Positions 1 to 8,104 are shown, numbered from the stretch's first letter. The stretch is 38,449 nt of DNA from Lachnospiraceae bacterium (GCA_017476665.1 JAFUZJ010000063.1:1-38449); one strand, 5' to 3'. Numbers and translations are program-made. The notes: generated from the letters alone by a model not told the origin.

Positions 1-712
1 AATCAATGCCCAGCTTTGCACTTTTCAGCCCGAAATATCTGGCCACAGAATGGGCATCCGCCCGTCCGAAGGCTTTATAGTCTTCTGCATTTTTTACAAA
101 ATCCGCATCCCGTTCTTCATCCACATAGCAGTGTTCTATGATAACGGCCGGTACTTCTCTGTCCGCAGATTCCCTGAGGATCCCGTAATAATCCTGCCCG
201 GGATGCTCTGTACTGAATCTGGTCTTTGCGCCTCTCACAAAAAGCCCCATTTCCCGGAAAGACTCTAAGTGCTGATAGCCAAACTGGTAGCCGTAGGCAT
301 TGTAGGGCGGCATACAGGAAACCCATACTTCCGTGCCATACATCGTGTGAAACTCAGAAGCGTTGTAATGAATACTGAACATAAAATCCGCATTGACACT
401 CTGTGCATACTCCGCTCTTTCATACAGCTCCAATCCCACATCCTTCGTGCGGGTCATGTAAACCTGCACATTATCAAATTGCGTCAGCTCGTCGTACATT
501 GCCTGGGCTGTGATCAGCGTCATCTCTTTCTCCAGAGTATGACCGGAATTGGTTCCGTTGTTTTTTCCACCGTGTCCCGGATCGATCACCACTGTGACCA
601 CGCCGTCCACGGGCTGTACCCTGTCAGCCGCCTGTACGCTGAGAGAAAGATTCAAAAACAATATCACACCGATCAATATGCCCCAAAGTCCCGGAGTTAC
701 TCTACGACTCAT
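1..712 (-). CDS. N-acetylmuramoyl-L-alanine amidase (Amidase_3), partial at window edge
   Basis: Zinc amidase that cleaves the bond between MurNAc and the stem peptide of peptidoglycan, acting outside the membrane. The ATG at 712 follows a GGAG site. An N-terminal hydrophobic stretch (about residues 9-28, ending SVQAA) is a likely signal peptide. The Amidase_3 core follows at once: DPGHGG (44-49, zinc His47), LEKE (60-63, second ligand Glu), SIHYNAS (113-119, zinc His115) and further on IIEHCYVDEE with the catalytic Glu. The C-terminus lies beyond base 1, so any wall-binding domain is unseen. It is the last visible gene of the minus-strand series from the topoisomerase cluster, but a hairpin separates it from the coiled-coil gene upstream, so it may have its own promoter. 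Family assignment is firm; the biological role (division, sporulation or autolysis) is not determinable here. Confidence 0.9.
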   Translation of the reverse strand, partial: MSRRVTPGLWGILIGVILFLNLSLSVQAADRVQPVDGVVTVVIDPGHGGKNNGTNSGHTLEKEMTLITAQAMYDELTQFDNVQVYMTRTKDVGLELYERAEYAQSVNADFMFSIHYNASEFHTMYGTEVWVSCMPPYNAYGYQFGYQHLESFREMGLFVRGAKTRFSTEHPGQDYYGILRESADREVPAVIIEHCYVDEERDADFVKNAEDYKAFGRADAHSVARYFGLKSAKLGID

Positions 713-746
713 TCTTCCATTCTCCTGCCGATTTTTCTACAATCGC

Positions 747-781
747 AAAAACCGGCTTTCGCGGAAAGAAAACCGGTTTTC
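747..781 (-). terminator. Hairpin, probable rho-independent terminator
   Basis: On the minus strand AAAACCGG and CCGGTTTT form an outer stem, with an inner CTTTC/GAAAG stem, and the U-rich right arm runs on into more U. It lies just past the stop of the coiled-coil gene and upstream of the amidase gene. Confidence 0.6.
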
Positions 782-813
782 TATGATCAATTTATCATCA
801 AATACGTACGAGC

Positions 814-1413
814 TTATGAGATAACGTCATCTCCGTCTTCAGCATCGTCCAGGATCACTGTTTCCAAATCCTCTTCTGCCGGATGAAGCTCCTGACGATT
901 CGATACGATAATGTCTCTGTACTGATTCATGGAACTGATCAGATTCTCATAATTGCTGTTTGCCGATCGGGTGGTCGCATCAATCACCTTCTCCAGATGC
1001 TCCAGCATATCGTCCATATACTGCATTGCCGCCGTACGTACGGCATTGGCTTCGTTAGTCGCGTTGTCCAGAATTTCCTGCGCCTGTGCCGTTGCCATTG
1101 TCACTACTTCGTTCGCCTGGTCGTAAGCCTGGCGCATGATCTCATGTTCACTGATCAATTCGTTGGTATGTACGGTAGCCTCCTCGATCAATGCATCCGC
1201 CTTGTCTCTGGCATCCTGCAGGATGGCCTCCTTATTGCTGATGATCTTTTGATATCTCTTGATCTCATCGGGAGTTTTCATTCGAAGCTCACGCAGCAAT
1301 TCATCGATTTCTTCTTTATTTACGATGATCTCTGTGCTGGACATAAATTTGGGCTTGCAATTCTCGATGTACTCTTCAATTTCATCAATCAGTTGTTCGA
1401 TTCTGCTACTCAT
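814..1413 (-). CDS. Coiled-coil protein of unknown function (often labelled ATPase-like)
   Basis: About 199 residues, almost wholly helical. The start at 1413 (MSSRIEQLIDEIEEY) has AGGAG just upstream; the longer reading from 1467 would run into coaD and lacks such a site. Heptad-like stretches at about 55-160 are rich in Ala, Glu, Gln and Asn, resembling the b/H stalk subunits of rotary ATPases, which explains the ATPase label such proteins sometimes get. No nucleotide-binding motif is visible. The tail is acidic (EEDLETVILDDAEDGDDV). There is no signal peptide or membrane segment, so it is probably cytoplasmic. It starts 10 bases after the coaD stop and is almost certainly cotranscribed with coaD and rsmD. 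Its function is not known to me. Confidence 0.75.
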   Translation of the reverse strand: MSSRIEQLIDEIEEYIENCKPKFMSSTEIIVNKEEIDELLRELRMKTPDEIKRYQKIISNKEAILQDARDKADALIEEATVHTNELISEHEIMRQAYDQANEVVTMATAQAQEILDNATNEANAVRTAAMQYMDDMLEHLEKVIDATTRSANSNYENLISSMNQYRDIIVSNRQELHPAEEDLETVILDDAEDGDDVIS

Positions 1414-1423
1414 TGGCTTCTCC

Positions 1424-1912
1424 TTACCGTTTCTGATTATATTTTGCATAAAGCAGTTCCGCAACAAATTCAGGGACGCACTCGCTGAGATCTCCGCCGA
1501 AGCAGGCGATCTCTTTTACACCCGAGGAACTCAGGTAGGAATATTCCAGACTTGCTGTAAAAAATACCGTATCCAATTTCCCGTGCGACAGCTTGCTGTT
1601 GGTCTGGGCAATCTGCAGCTCATACTCAAAATCCGTGATAGCACGCAGACCTCTGACCGATACCGGAACATCGATCCGCTTTGCATAATCGATCAGCAAT
1701 CCGCTGAAGCTGTCTATCTTCACATTCGGAATATCCTTTGTTGCTTCCTCTAGTATTTTAACACGTTCTTCTACAGAAAACAACGGATTCTTTGCTTTAT
1801 TATCCAAAACACTGACAATTACTTCGTCAAAATTTCGTGCAGCACGCTTGATAATGTCAAGGTGTCCATATGTCATGGGATCAAAACTTCCCGGATAAAT
1901 CGCTCTTTTCAT
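1424..1912 (-). CDS. coaD: Phosphopantetheine adenylyltransferase
   Basis: Makes dephospho-CoA from 4'-phosphopantetheine and ATP, the penultimate step of coenzyme A synthesis, in the cytoplasm. The 162 residues are the normal length. The nucleotidyltransferase motif is GSFDPMTYGH (8-17, His17), and the C-terminal motif is YLSSSGVKE, a version of the ISSTxVRE box that contacts ATP phosphates. The core VRGLRAITDFEYELQ is also typical. A GGAGAG site precedes the ATG. It follows rsmD by 37 bases; rsmD-coaD adjacency is common in bacteria and supports both calls. Confidence 0.97.
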   Translation of the reverse strand: MKRAIYPGSFDPMTYGHLDIIKRAARNFDEVIVSVLDNKAKNPLFSVEERVKILEEATKDIPNVKIDSFSGLLIDYAKRIDVPVSVRGLRAITDFEYELQIAQTNSKLSHGKLDTVFFTASLEYSYLSSSGVKEIACFGGDLSECVPEFVAELLYAKYNQKR

Positions 1913-1949
1913 GATCCTGTCTCTCCATACATAAGATTAAACTCTTCCG

Positions 1950-2498
1950 TCACGCTCTGCGCAGAAAAACATGCTGATTTGTCTTATATCGTTTCACCTT
2001 GGTGCATACAAAACCTAATTCTTCCGCATAGTCAAAATCCGTCTGCAGATCCGCTTCCACCACGATCAACGTGTCCTCTGTTACACAGGAAAGATGACGC
2101 AAAAGCTCCAATACACGTTTCTCATGCTCCTGCCCGTAGGGCGGGTCCATAAAGACAATATCCAGCTCTTTTTCGTGAATACCGGATAGGGCAGCAAGCA
2201 CATCCTGTTTTATTACTATACCACGGTCTTCGAATTTCGTAAATGCCAGATTTTGCCCGATACAGGAAATCGCCTTGGGCGCCTGCTCCACAAAATAGGC
2301 TTTCCTGGCGCCACGGCTCAGCGCCTCAATGCCGATGCCGCCGCTTCCGCTGAACAGATCCACAAACACACTCTCCGGCACATAGGGTTGGAGCATATTA
2401 AACAGCGTCTCCTTGATGCGGTCTGTGGTGGGTCTGGTATCCAGTCCCTCCGGCGCCTTTAACGGAAGGCTCCTGGCCGTACCTGCGATCACTCTCAT
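1950..2498 (-). CDS. rsmD: 16S rRNA (guanine(966)-N(2))-methyltransferase
   Basis: Methylates N2 of G966 of 16S rRNA using S-adenosylmethionine. It opens with the family signature MRVIAG, then LDTRPTTDRIKETLFNML. The SAM site is VDLFSGSGGIGIEAL (46-60), and the base-flipping amino-methylase motif is DPPY (118-121). Its 182 residues match the family. The ATG overlaps the stop of the topoisomerase A gene in an ATGA arrangement, so translation is probably coupled. coaD follows downstream. Confidence 0.95.
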   Translation of the reverse strand: MRVIAGTARSLPLKAPEGLDTRPTTDRIKETLFNMLQPYVPESVFVDLFSGSGGIGIEALSRGARKAYFVEQAPKAISCIGQNLAFTKFEDRGIVIKQDVLAALSGIHEKELDIVFMDPPYGQEHEKRVLELLRHLSCVTEDTLIVVEADLQTDFDYAEELGFVCTKVKRYKTNQHVFLRRA

Positions 2499-4738
2499 GC
2501 GCGAATTTTCACTCCTTTTTGGTCTCGCTTGGCAAGCTTGATGCTGTTTAACAGCAGATGCTTTGACTTGTATTCAATGGCAGCTTCCGAGGTGGCTTCG
2601 GTGTAATAAACCGCTTCCAGGCTGTCTTTTTCGCCCAGCTTCATGCCTCTGACGCCTACAGCGCCTTTCTTCTTCTCCGGGATCTCCTCCACGGAAAACC
2701 GCAGGAAATATCCTTCTTTGGACTGCAGGATCACATTGCGCTGGTCATACAGGGTGACAACACTTAATAGAGTATCTCCCTCGCTCAGCTTGGTAGCTGC
2801 CACGGTGCGTTTGCTCACATCGAACTCGCCGCCGTCCACAACTTTCATCATAGCCTGTGAAGTGACAAAAAGCAACTGTTTTAAATTCAATTCAGACTGA
2901 CTTGTGGCGTACACAATCTGCTCTTTTTCCGTGCTGTAATTGCTCACATTGTCCACCGGGACACCCTTGTCACGGAATTTTCCGAAGGGAAGATCCAATA
3001 CCTTGATCGTATGGAGCTGTCCCTGGTCGGTAAACAGGCAGATCCTGCCGGTGTTTTTGCAGGGGAAGATAAACTTGTTTTCCGCATCTGCAGCTTCTTT
3101 GTTGCGTTCGTAGGTTGCCATGTCTATGGTCTTGGCGTAGCCGAACCGGTCCATCAGGAACATGACATCCATCTCCTCCAGCTCTTTCTCTTTATAGACA
3201 GCCTCCTCACCGTTCTCAATCACAGTTTTGCGGGGGCAGCCGTACGCTTTCTTAAATTCGTCCAGTTCATTCATGATGACCTGGGCCATGGAATCCCTGC
3301 GCTCCAGGATATCTTCATAGCGGTAGATATTCGCCATGGTTTCCTCGTGCTCATTGATCAGAGCTTCAATCTCCAGACCGATCAACTTATACAGCCGCAT
3401 CTCCAGAATTGCGTTCGCCTGGTTCTCCGTAAAGGCAAGCTGCTCTGCCATGATCTTGGATTCTTTGGATTTGAATTTGATGCCCTCCGTCTTACCTTCC
3501 ACCAGACAGGCTTTGGCCATATTGCGGTCCTTGGAACCGCGCAGGATCTCAATGATCAGGTCAATAACATTGCAGGCTTTGATCAGGCCTTCCTGAATCT
3601 CCTTGCGCTCCATCTCTTTTGCCAGCAGGTTTGTATATTTTCTGGTGGCAACCTCATACTGGAAGTCCACGCAGGCCTTGATGATCTGCTTCAGGCTCAT
3701 GGTTTCCGGCCTGCCGTTTGCAATGGCCAGCATGTTGACGCCGAAAGTATCTTCCAGCCGGGTCTTTTTGTAAAGCATGTTCACAAAGTTCTCCGGATCC
3801 GCATCTTTCCTGAGCTCAATGACGATACGGATGCCCTCCTTGGAGGACTGATTGGAAATATCCACAATATCCTGAGTCTTTTTGGTCTCGGAAAGGGCCG
3901 CCACGTCGGACAGAAATTTTCCGATGTTGGCGCCAATCATGGGGTAAGGAAGCTCTGTGATGACAACATTGGTCTTGCCGCCTTTTACCTGCTCAAATTC
4001 CACTTTGCCGCGGATTTTGATCTTGCCCACGCCGGTCTCGTAGATCTCCGGCAGTTCATCCTTGTTGATGACAATACCGCCTGTGGGAAAATCAGGACCT
4101 TTTAAATATTTCATCAATTCCCGGTTGGTGATGTTTTCATCCATCATGTATGCCTTGGTGGCGTCGATGACTTCTTTCAGATTATGGGGCGGAATGCTGG
4201 TCGCCATACCTACGGCGATTCCCTCCGAACCGTTTACCAACAGATTCGGAATCTTTACAGGCAGGACGGACGGTTCTTTCTCTGTCTCATCAAAATTCGG
4301 CACAAAGTCCACTACATCTTTGTCCAGATCGGCAAGAAAAGCTTCCTGGGTGATCTTCTGTAACCTTGCCTCCGTATAACGCATGGCTGCTGCGCCGTCC
4401 CCCTCAATATTGCCGAAATTGCCGTGACCGTCGATCAGCGGCATTCCCTTTTTGAAGTCCTGGGTCATGACCACCAGCGCCTCATAGATGGAGCTGTCGC
4501 CGTGAGGATGATATTTACCCATGGTATCGCCAACGATACGGGCACTTTTTCTGTAAGGTCTGTCGTAACGGATACCCAGCTCATGCATATCATAAAGCAC
4601 CCTGCGCTGCACCGGCTTCAGACCGTCCCGCACATCCGGCAGCGCACGCGCCACAATAACGCTCATGGCATAGTCGATAAAAGACTTCTGCATCTCCTCC
4701 GAATATTCTGTTCTGATGATCCTGTCGTTTGTGTTCAT
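2495..4738 (-). CDS. parC: Type IIA DNA topoisomerase subunit A (ParC/GyrA-like)
   Basis: Breakage-reunion subunit that works with the B subunit encoded at 5745-7670. The 747-residue protein begins with the winged-helix domain; the active-site tyrosine is Tyr121 in AMRYTEARL. The quinolone region reads HPHG-D-S82-S-I-Y-E86, so it carries the Ser and acidic residues usually linked to quinolone susceptibility. The C-terminal beta-propeller is present (blades around FTDQGQLHTIK and LFVTSQAMMKVV), but I see no QRRGGKG-type GyrA box; the nearest sequence is KGAVGVRGMK near residue 700. By known biochemistry this favours a decatenating, topoisomerase IV-like enzyme over a supercoiling gyrase, although the symbol is an inference. 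The start overlaps the AlkD stop (ATGA); GAGGA lies upstream. rsmD overlaps its end. Confidence 0.9.
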   Translation of the reverse strand: MNTNDRIIRTEYSEEMQKSFIDYAMSVIVARALPDVRDGLKPVQRRVLYDMHELGIRYDRPYRKSARIVGDTMGKYHPHGDSSIYEALVVMTQDFKKGMPLIDGHGNFGNIEGDGAAAMRYTEARLQKITQEAFLADLDKDVVDFVPNFDETEKEPSVLPVKIPNLLVNGSEGIAVGMATSIPPHNLKEVIDATKAYMMDENITNRELMKYLKGPDFPTGGIVINKDELPEIYETGVGKIKIRGKVEFEQVKGGKTNVVITELPYPMIGANIGKFLSDVAALSETKKTQDIVDISNQSSKEGIRIVIELRKDADPENFVNMLYKKTRLEDTFGVNMLAIANGRPETMSLKQIIKACVDFQYEVATRKYTNLLAKEMERKEIQEGLIKACNVIDLIIEILRGSKDRNMAKACLVEGKTEGIKFKSKESKIMAEQLAFTENQANAILEMRLYKLIGLEIEALINEHEETMANIYRYEDILERRDSMAQVIMNELDEFKKAYGCPRKTVIENGEEAVYKEKELEEMDVMFLMDRFGYAKTIDMATYERNKEAADAENKFIFPCKNTGRICLFTDQGQLHTIKVLDLPFGKFRDKGVPVDNVSNYSTEKEQIVYATSQSELNLKQLLFVTSQAMMKVVDGGEFDVSKRTVAATKLSEGDTLLSVVTLYDQRNVILQSKEGYFLRFSVEEIPEKKKGAVGVRGMKLGEKDSLEAVYYTEATSEAAIEYKSKHLLLNSIKLAKRDQKGVKIRA

Positions 4739-5439
4739 AGTACTTTAAGTCCTCTCAAATATTCTTTCTGCTCCGATGTGATCCGGTAGCTTTCTATTGC
4801 CTTTTGGATGGTCTTATTGTGCGTCCACACATCCAGTCTGTTCTCCTCAAGATAAGGCAAGATTGCGTCATACTGTTTGGCGAGCGCTGTCGCGAAATAC
4901 CACGCCCGCATCATGTTGATATAATACTCCGGCGAAGAAACCGCCGCGACCATATCCGCATATTCCGTTTTGAAATCCTCGTCCAGAAAATGTCGCATCA
5001 GCATGCCGACGGCAAAACGCACTTCATAGACAGGCTCCGCAACAATCCATCTGCGGATGGCAAACAGCAGCTTTTTCTTTTCTTTTCCCAGGACTTTGGG
5101 CGCCATCATGTCGCAGGTTGCCCAATTGTCCACATAGGGGAGAAATCGGTCCAGCGCCGCAATACAGGTATCAAAGTCTTCTATCTGTTCGATAAACAGG
5201 CCGTGCAGATTGTTTTCTTCGTAATAGTGATGCGGGAGTTCGGACATAAAAGCATCTATGGAGAATTGCCCCTTTATTTGGGCTTCCCGCCATAATTCCT
5301 TTGCGAGCTTCCTGAGTTTTGGCGTACGAATACCAATGATCCGGTCCGCATCAATCGTGGGCATCAATTTAGAATGAAAAGCCTTATATTCTTTGTCTTG
5401 TAATGCAAATAACTGTTCTCTGTAACTATCAATACTCAT
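4735..5439 (-). CDS. DNA alkylation repair protein, AlkD-like HEAT-repeat glycosylase
   Basis: Family PF08713: all-helical HEAT-like glycosylases that remove positively charged alkylated bases such as 3-methyladenine or 7-methylguanine derivatives without base flipping. Recognisable features are IIGIRTPKLRKLAKELW, HGLFIEQIEDFD, the DNWATCD motif (family VDNWATVD/NNWDLVD type, with the catalytic Asp) and the ending NKTIQKAIESYRITSEQKEYLRGL (split here only for description). The start at 5439 (MSIDSYREQLF) fits the family N-terminus; an upstream ATG at 5472 adds 11 residues, and neither has a strong Shine-Dalgarno. It sits between the two topoisomerase subunit genes, its stop overlapping the A-subunit start, and directly downstream of one of the paired GACTAA elements. 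Confidence 0.85.
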   Translation of the reverse strand: MSIDSYREQLFALQDKEYKAFHSKLMPTIDADRIIGIRTPKLRKLAKELWREAQIKGQFSIDAFMSELPHHYYEENNLHGLFIEQIEDFDTCIAALDRFLPYVDNWATCDMMAPKVLGKEKKKLLFAIRRWIVAEPVYEVRFAVGMLMRHFLDEDFKTEYADMVAAVSSPEYYINMMRAWYFATALAKQYDAILPYLEENRLDVWTHNKTIQKAIESYRITSEQKEYLRGLKVL

Positions 5440-5506
5440 TTCTTCGCCATTTTTTGTTGTTCTGTGTTTCATCTCACGTGTGATTATTATTACGTTTTAT
5501 ATAATC

Positions 5507-5697
5507 TCGACTAAATCATTAAAATCACCCCAGCCTTAGTCGAAACATATCTGTATTTCAAATAAACCCATTCGTAAAAACGTTTCATTTTCTGATTTTA
5601 CACCAAAAACAAATTGTTTTACATAATGCAATAAGGAAATAATCGCAATATTGATATTTCTCGACTAAAAAAGGGATATTTGTATTATTTTAGTCAA
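5507..5697. repeat. Paired GACTAA/TTAGTC element, copy A
   Basis: This AT-rich gap between the topoisomerase B and alkD genes holds two inverted pairs. Pair A1: GACTAA at 5509-5514 and TTAGTC at 5536-5541; its arms extend to TCGACTAA/TTAGTCGA. Pair A2: GACTAA at 5663-5668 and TTAGTC at 5690-5695; its arms extend to GACTAAAA/TTTTAGTC. Both pairs have exactly 21 bases between the hexamers, and the pairs start 154 bases apart. Copy B at 36563-36753 has the same geometry. Other conserved traits are ATAATCGCAAT before the second pair (copy B has ATAATTGCAAT) and AAATCGG after it (copy B AAATCTG). No convincing gene lies in this gap. Function unknown: protein-binding control site, MITE-like repeat or structured RNA are all possible. 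Confidence 0.7.
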
Positions 5698-5744
5698 ATC
5701 GGTTTTCTGATGGTATTCATGTAAAATCCCACCTGTTACCCGTA

Positions 5745-7670
5745 TCAAATATCCAGCGCCGCATCCTGCGCATGCTCATAGATAAACGCCTTACGGGGCG
5801 GAACCTCCGTGCCCATCAAAAGCTCAGTCATCTCGCTGGCCATGCGGGCATCCTCAATCTCCACCTGCTTCAACAGTCTGCGCTCCGGGTCCAGCGTGGT
5901 CTCCCAGAGCTGGGTGGCATCCATTTCTCCCAGACCTTTGTAGCGCTGCAGGGTAAAGGAACCTTTGTGCGTCTTTCTGTATTTTTCCAACGCCTTGTCG
6001 TCGTAGAGATACTCCTCTGCGCCCTTATTCGGCATGGCCTTATACAGGGGCGGCATGGCAATATATACATGCCCCTCAAAGATCAGTTCCGGCATGAACC
6101 GATAAAACAATGTCATCAACAGATTGGAAATATGCGCGCCGTCCACATCCGCATCCGCCATGATAATGATCTTGTCATAGCGCAGCTTGGAAATATCGAA
6201 ATCATTTCCGTATCCTTCGGAAAAACCGCAGCCAAACGCATTGATCATGGTCTTGATCTCGGCGTTGGCAAGCACCTTGTCGATGCTGGCTTTCTCCACA
6301 TTCAAGATCTTGCCGCGGATGGGCAGAATGGCCTGATAATTGCGGTCTCGTGCCATCTTGGCGCTGCCACCTGCGGAATCTCCCTCCACGATGAATATCT
6401 CGCATTTGGAGGCGTCCTTGGAGATACAGTTTGCCAGCTTCCCGTTGGAATCAAAGGAAAACTTCTGCTTGGTCAGCATATTGGTCTTGGCTTTTTCCTC
6501 GGTCTTACGGATCTTGGCCGCCTTCTCCGCGCAGGAAATGATCGTTTTCAAGGTCTCCAGATTACGGTCAAAGAAACGGACAATCTCGTCGCCGGTGACC
6601 TTGCTGACCACCTTTGCCGCATCCTGGTTGTCCAGCTTTGTCTTGGTCTGCCCCTCAAAACGGGGATCGGGATGCTTGATGGACACCACCGCCGTCATAC
6701 CGTTTCGCACATCGGCGCCGGTGAAATTGATATCCTTTTCCTTTAAAATTCCCAGTTCTCTGGCATAGGTATTGATCACGTTGGTGAACATGGTCTTAAA
6801 ACCGGTCAGATGGGTACCGCCCTCGGAATTATAGATATTATTACAAAATCCCAGCACATTCTCGTGAAATTCATTGATATACTGGAACGCTACCTCCACG
6901 GAGATGCCTTCGCTCTCACCGGAGAAATACACCACATCATGTACCGCCTCGGCACTCTTATTCATGTCTTTTATAAAACCAACGATACCTTCCGGCTCGT
7001 GGAAGGTAACCTGCTCTATCTCTTCCTTGCGCTTGTCCGTAAACTGAATGGTCAGATTCGGATTCAGATATGCGGTTTCATGAAGTCTGCTCTTTACCTC
7101 ATCCTCTTTAAAACGCGTTTTATCAAAAATGGTGTCGTCCGGCAGGAAATTGATGGTCGTACCCGTCTCCCTGGTCTTTCCCACCACAGGCAAAAGACCG
7201 TTTTCCAATTCGATGACCGGCACGCCTCTCTCATACTGATCCTCATAGATGTAGCCATCCGACTTGACTCTTACGGTCAAACGCGTGGACAATGCATTTA
7301 CCACCGAGGAACCCACACCATGCAGACCGCCGCTGGTCTTGTAAGCGGTATTGTCAAATTTACCGCCCGCATGCAGTGTTGTGAACACCAGCCGCTCCGC
7401 ACTCATGCCCTTCTCATGCATGCCCACCGGAATCCCTCGTCCATTATCGGAAACCGTCGCAGAGCCGTCTGCCTCCAACGTCACGGAAATCATATCGCAA
7501 AAACCCGCTAAATGCTCATCCACAGAGTTATCTACGATCTCGTAGATCAAGTGATTCAAACCCTTCGTCGAAACACTGCCGATGTACATACCCGGGCGTT
7601 TGCGGACCGCCTCCAGTCCCTCTAACACGGTAATGCTGGATGCGTCATAGTTATTCGTAACTTTAGCCAT
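5745..7670 (-). CDS. parE: Type IIA DNA topoisomerase subunit B (ParE/GyrB-like)
   Basis: ATPase and TOPRIM subunit, partner of the A subunit at 2495-4738. The start at 7670 (MAKVTNNYDASSI) has AAGGAG upstream; an in-frame start at 7724 would put translation inside the promoter repeat. GHKL ATPase motifs are EIVDNSVDE (44-52, Glu44 and Asn48), DNGRGIP (75-81) and GGLHGVGSSVVNAL. The transducer holds QTKTKLDN. TOPRIM motifs are EGDSAGG and DADVDGAHI, and the end has RYKGLGEMD. The 641 residues suit GyrB or ParE without the proteobacterial insert. Pairing with a subunit A lacking a GyrA box suggests topoisomerase IV. Its promoter carries a perfect inverted repeat (7696-7731). Confidence 0.9.
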   Translation of the reverse strand: MAKVTNNYDASSITVLEGLEAVRKRPGMYIGSVSTKGLNHLIYEIVDNSVDEHLAGFCDMISVTLEADGSATVSDNGRGIPVGMHEKGMSAERLVFTTLHAGGKFDNTAYKTSGGLHGVGSSVVNALSTRLTVRVKSDGYIYEDQYERGVPVIELENGLLPVVGKTRETGTTINFLPDDTIFDKTRFKEDEVKSRLHETAYLNPNLTIQFTDKRKEEIEQVTFHEPEGIVGFIKDMNKSAEAVHDVVYFSGESEGISVEVAFQYINEFHENVLGFCNNIYNSEGGTHLTGFKTMFTNVINTYARELGILKEKDINFTGADVRNGMTAVVSIKHPDPRFEGQTKTKLDNQDAAKVVSKVTGDEIVRFFDRNLETLKTIISCAEKAAKIRKTEEKAKTNMLTKQKFSFDSNGKLANCISKDASKCEIFIVEGDSAGGSAKMARDRNYQAILPIRGKILNVEKASIDKVLANAEIKTMINAFGCGFSEGYGNDFDISKLRYDKIIIMADADVDGAHISNLLMTLFYRFMPELIFEGHVYIAMPPLYKAMPNKGAEEYLYDDKALEKYRKTHKGSFTLQRYKGLGEMDATQLWETTLDPERRLLKQVEIEDARMASEMTELLMGTEVPPRKAFIYEHAQDAALDI

Positions 7671-7695
7671 TTGTGTATTACTCCTTAAATCTATC

Positions 7696-7731
7696 AATAC
7701 ATATGTTCTCCAAAATCCGAACATATGTATT
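7696..7731. promoter_or_regulatory. Perfect 13-base inverted repeat at the topoisomerase B start site
   Basis: AATACATATGTTC (7696-7708), ten bases, then GAACATATGTATT (7719-7731). Each arm contains GAACATATGT, half-matching a Firmicute LexA/DinR box. It lies immediately downstream of a probable extended -10 on the minus strand, so it could be an operator over the start site or a hairpin at the 5' end of the mRNA. The ribosome binding site AAGGAG follows it. Confidence 0.65.
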
Positions 7732-7740
7732 AGTATACCA
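7732..7740 (-). promoter_or_regulatory. Probable extended -10 promoter of the topoisomerase B gene
   Basis: On the minus strand the sequence reads TGGTATACT, an extended -10 (TGn plus TATACT). No good -35 is found at 16-18 bases, which is compatible with an extended -10 promoter. Transcription would begin inside or at the edge of the inverted repeat. Confidence 0.45.
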
Positions 7741-7785
7741 CATATTTTGTGGAAAGGGAAGCAAAAAGATACAATATATATGTAA

Positions 7786-7819
7786 GAAAAAGGGATATCC
7801 AGTCCATGGAATATCCCTT
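7786..7819 (-). terminator. Rho-independent terminator of the small membrane protein gene
   Basis: On the minus strand AAGGGATAT...ATATCCCTT forms a long stem followed by TTTTTCTT. It lies 64 bases past the stop of the gene at 7883. Confidence 0.75.
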
Positions 7820-7882
7820 CAGATTATTTTTTATTGATTTTTATATTGGAACAGTTCAATTTGAGCGAATCCTCCCTACACC

Positions 7883-8104
7883 TTACGCAAACAGCACACC
7901 GGTGACCAGCATAAAAATTGCAGCCAGAATGAGGATCCCCAGAGCAACATATGCCAACCCGGCCATGCATAACCCTATGAGCACAAGCGGTAACAGCAAA
8001 ATGGTACAGACGAGTTTCGCAATCCCCCATGCCGCTTTCAGACCAAAGATCACAAATTTAAAGGTTACCCAGATCAATGCCAGAGTAAAAATAATCATCA
8101 ACAT
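7883..8104 (-). CDS. Small two-helix membrane protein, unknown function
   Basis: 73 residues, preceded by a near-perfect AAAGGAG site, with its own promoter-like sequence and a terminator, so it is very probably a real single-gene unit. It is almost entirely hydrophobic: a first segment at about 1-18 (IIFTLALIWVTFKFVIF), a basic turn, then a long stretch from about 30 to 72 that could make one or two further passes (TILLLPLVLIGLCMAGLAY and ALGILILAAIFMLV). There is no signal-peptidase site and no known motif. I do not recognise a family. Confidence 0.7.
   Translation of the reverse strand: MLMIIFTLALIWVTFKFVIFGLKAAWGIAKLVCTILLLPLVLIGLCMAGLAYVALGILILAAIFMLVTGVLFA

Noticed and set aside
3011-4105. 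364-codon open frame antisense to the topoisomerase A gene
   Set aside because: Shadow of a conserved gene on the other strand; its composition follows that gene's codon bias and it has no ribosome binding site or family features.
5772-6746. 324-codon open frame antisense to the topoisomerase B gene
   Set aside because: Same reason: fully inside a strongly conserved gene, with His/Leu-rich composition typical of antisense frames.
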